Positions 62,356 to 64,000 of a stretch of 64,000 bases of DNA are shown here, one piece after another (position 1 is the stretch's first letter; every line of letters starts with the position of its first letter). The position numbers and the translations under genes are program-made. The DNA is from Clostridia bacterium. Its GTDB lineage: Bacteria; Bacillota; Clostridia; TANB77; CAG-508. Where the stretch lies: positions 1 through 64,000 of the forward strand of contig JAFTJF010000008.1 of NCBI GenBank assembly GCA_017456555.1, read 5' to 3'. The notes beneath the pieces were generated by a model. The model ran no database searches and had not been told where the DNA came from. It saw only the letters and a list, made by a program, of their open reading frames with translations.

Positions 62356-62724
62356 TTATTTCTTCATTCTATACTTTTTAACTAAAGAATATATTTCAAA
62401 TCCAGCTATACAAAGTAAAAAAATTCCAAAATATTTTTTCAAGTTTTCATTATCAAATTTAAAAGATAGTTTACTACCTATAACAGCCCCTATGCACCCT
62501 GAAATTATTAAACTAATTGCCATTTTATAATTTATTGTTTTGTTTTTTACATTCATATAAATTGCTGTAATTGAAGTTGGAATAAAAAATATTAAATTTG
62601 TACCTTGAATTAAATGTTGATTCATATTAGAAAAAATTCCAAGTAATAAAATTAAAACTGTTCCCCCACCCATTCCAAGAGCAGCAACAGTTCCTGATAT
62701 CATACCAATTAAAATTTCTTTCAT
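62356..62724 (-). CDS. half-size TSUP/TauE-SafE family permease (C-terminal partner)
   Basis: Four membrane segments in 122 aa. ILIGMISGTVAALGMGGGTVLILLL and GCIGAVIGSKLSFKFDNENLKKYFGIFLL are the two conserved TSUP motifs, each of which occurs once per four-helix half. A full TSUP protein has two halves, so this probably dimerises with the 62844-63257 product. ATG 62724 is favoured because AGGAG lies just upstream; the frame is open to 62769. Substrate (a sulfur anion or similar) unknown. Confidence 0.8.
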   Translation of the reverse strand: MKEILIGMISGTVAALGMGGGTVLILLLGIFSNMNQHLIQGTNLIFFIPTSITAIYMNVKNKTINYKMAISLIISGCIGAVIGSKLSFKFDNENLKKYFGIFLLCIAGFEIYSLVKKYRMKK

Positions 62725-62843
62725 AAAACTCCTATTTTTCAACTTATCACTTCTTTTTTCATTACTCACAAAATAATTGATTTAAATTTAATCTTTATCA
62801 ATTTACTCTTTCATATTTAAATTTTCCTAGTTATTAATTTTAA

Positions 62844-63257
62844 TTAAATAATAAATTTAATTCCTGAATAAAGTAAAAATATAATAAAAATAATTTGTAA
62901 AATATTTTTATCTAACTTGATTAATAATTTTGATCCAATAACTCCTCCAATAATTCCACCAATAGAAGCTTTCATCGCAATCAACCAATCTATAGAATCT
63001 TGTTTAAAATAAAAAATACTACTTGTTAAAACCATAAAAAATATACATAGTATTGTTGTTGCTCTAGCTTCAACTTCCTCTTTTCTTAGAATCAAAGTTA
63101 AAAATGGAACTAATATCATGCCACCACCAGCTCCGAAAAAACCACTAACTATTCCTGCCAGAAAACCTGCTAATAAATACAAAAAAATACTCCTATTCAT
63201 AAGAGTATTTTTTGTTGTTTTTTTATTAATTATTCGAAAATTTTGTTTTAAATTCAT
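62844..63257 (-). CDS. half-size TSUP/TauE-SafE family permease (N-terminal partner)
   Basis: Four membrane segments; LLAGFLAGIVSGFFGAGGGMILVPFL and GGIIGGVIGSKLLIKLDKNILQ are TSUP motifs. ATG 63257 follows the rarA stop by a few bases and suggests coupling; ATG 63200 (MNRSIFLYLLAGF) would give a more usual length of 118 aa but has no SD. A hairpin with a T tract (63181-63211) spans ATG 63200. It forms a pair with the 62356-62724 gene, 75-120 bases downstream. Confidence 0.78.
   Translation of the reverse strand: MNLKQNFRIINKKTTKNTLMNRSIFLYLLAGFLAGIVSGFFGAGGGMILVPFLTLILRKEEVEARATTILCIFFMVLTSSIFYFKQDSIDWLIAMKASIGGIIGGVIGSKLLIKLDKNILQIIFIIFLLYSGIKFII
63181..63211 (-). terminator. possible terminator or attenuator at the start of the TSUP gene
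   Basis: AAAATACTC (63184-63192) and GAGTATTTT (63203-63211) form a stem; seven T follow on the minus strand. It lies within the first 25 codons of the frame starting at 63257. Confidence 0.5.
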
Positions 63258-63261
63258 TCTA

Positions 63262-64000
63262 TTAATCTTCTATATTTTCATCTTTAATAAAATATTTTGT
63301 TCCAACCATTTTATCTGGAAGATATTGTTGTTCAACCCAGTGTCCTGGATAATCATGAGGATATTTATAACCTTCATGATATCCAAATTGTTCCATTCCT
63401 TCTGCAGGTGCATTTCTAATATGCATAGGAATTGTTCCTGTATCTTTATTTGCAACATCTTCTAAGGCTTGATTTATTGCATTATAAGATGCATTTGATT
63501 TTTTAGAATTTGCAACATAAATTGCAGCTTCTGATAAAATAATTCTAGCCTCTGGCATTCCAACCATTGTTACAGCTTGCATTGCTGATGTTGCAAGTTG
63601 CAAAGCCATTGGATTTGCTAGTCCTACATCTTCTGCAGCTGCTATTACAATTCTTCTCGCTAAAAATACTGGATCTTCTCCACCATTTAAAGCTCTAGCT
63701 AAATAAAATACTGTTGCATCTGGATCAGAACCTCTCATTGATTTTATAAAAGCACTTATATTATCATAGTGACTATCTCCAGATTTGTCGAACATTGCTT
63801 TTCTTTTATTCAAGCTTTGACTTGCAATTTCATTTGTTATTTCTATAACACCTTCAGCATTCATTTTGGTTGTTAATACAGCAACTTCTAAACCATTTAA
63901 TGCTGTTCTAACATCACCACCAGAAACTTCTGCAATTGTTTTTAAAGTTTCATCTGAAACTTTTATATTAAAACTTCCTAACCCTTCTTTATTTGTTAAA
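63262..64000 (-). CDS. rarA: replication-associated recombination protein RarA/MgsA (C-terminal part)
   Basis: AAA+ ATPase related to clamp loaders that acts at stalled forks. The frame is open from the right edge (LTNKEGLGSF...) through the sensor-2 region SGGDVRTALNGLEVAV, then NKRKAMFDKSGDSHYDNISAFIKSMRGSDPDATVFYLARAL, RRIVIAAAEDVGLANPMAL and PMHIRNAPAEGMEQFGYHEGYKYPHDYPGHWVEQQYLP. The ATP-binding part lies outside the window. The internal ATG 63864 is not the start. Confidence 0.96.
   Translation of the reverse strand, partial: LTNKEGLGSFNIKVSDETLKTIAEVSGGDVRTALNGLEVAVLTTKMNAEGVIEITNEIASQSLNKRKAMFDKSGDSHYDNISAFIKSMRGSDPDATVFYLARALNGGEDPVFLARRIVIAAAEDVGLANPMALQLATSAMQAVTMVGMPEARIILSEAAIYVANSKKSNASYNAINQALEDVANKDTGTIPMHIRNAPAEGMEQFGYHEGYKYPHDYPGHWVEQQYLPDKMVGTKYFIKDENIED

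Noticed and set aside
1..64000. tRNA, rRNA or CRISPR loci
   Set aside because: No cloverleaf with TTCRA loop and CCA-type end, no rRNA signature and no spaced repeats were noticed by eye. A tRNAscan or CRISPR finder run would be the decisive test.

Overview
The window is a 64 kb piece of a very AT-rich genome of Firmicutes/Clostridia type. It uses the standard bacterial code, strong AGGAGG-type ribosome binding sites, TTGACA-N17-TATAAT promoters and many hairpin-plus-T terminators. The spoVAC-spoVAD-spoVAE genes point to an endospore former. A serine T-box, a glmS ribozyme, RNase J, class III fructose-1,6-bisphosphatase and an LTA-synthase-like enzyme fit the same group. I see no rRNA, tRNA or CRISPR array. 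The only insertion-sequence hint is a 20-codon gene start at the left edge.

Layout. 1-4.5 kb: edge fragment, two GC-richer orphan genes, ispH, an exported protein and an acetyltransferase-like orphan. 4.6-8.8 kb: a leftward operon (86-aa protein, HExxH protein, hpt, uvrC). 9.0-11.2 kb: glmS behind its ribozyme. 11.2-15.9 kb: a leftward T-box operon (DUF1653, serS, LTA-synthase-like, ysxC). 16-23 kb: a frameshifted membrane gene, DUF951, gltX, a membrane-HAD fusion, and rnj with a long leader that contains a terminator. 24-30.5 kb: a type IV pilus assembly operon (pilM-pilN fusion, pilO, a PilP-like gene, a 58-aa pilin-like peptide, a pseudopilin-like protein, pilC) that ends in a ROK sugar kinase. 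30.8-35.6 kb: fbp, spoVACDE and a DUF45-like protein with an altered active site. 35.6-42 kb: several orphan cassettes around leuS. 42-45 kb: infC-rpmI-rplT and hup. 45-49.5 kb: a SpoVB-like flippase and a VirD4/TraG-like ATPase. 49.6-56.2 kb: a long leftward operon (GT-C-like membrane protein, lspA, wecG/tagA, rluD, rluB, a frameshifted S1 protein, a replication-relaxation-like protein). 56.4-61 kb: an SSB-like protein, murD, a small DUF6440 gene, murL and a membrane coiled-coil protein. 61-64 kb: a repeat protein, half-size TSUP permeases and the C-terminal part of rarA.

The most distinctive pattern is a set of eight single-gene units (201-812, 997-1680, 3931-4461, 23579-23965, 35657-36160, 36353-36706, 40947-41213, 41335-41973). 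Each has its own promoter and strong SD, and nearly all have a clear terminator of their own. Seven of the eight promoters have TG-N directly before or next to the -10. Most of these genes are clearly richer in G+C than their neighbours, and most have no recognisable function. Other notable points are a MurD-MurL pair (the alternative route to D-Glu in peptidoglycan), an infC that seems to start at AUA, terminators inside the rnj and infC leaders, a PilM-PilN fusion, an HQxxH 'protease' and a Cys/His-containing 12-residue repeat protein. Three clear genes shorter than 60 codons (27481-27657, 58755-58928, 62082-62225) and one possible one (2750-2854) were found by reading the sequence.
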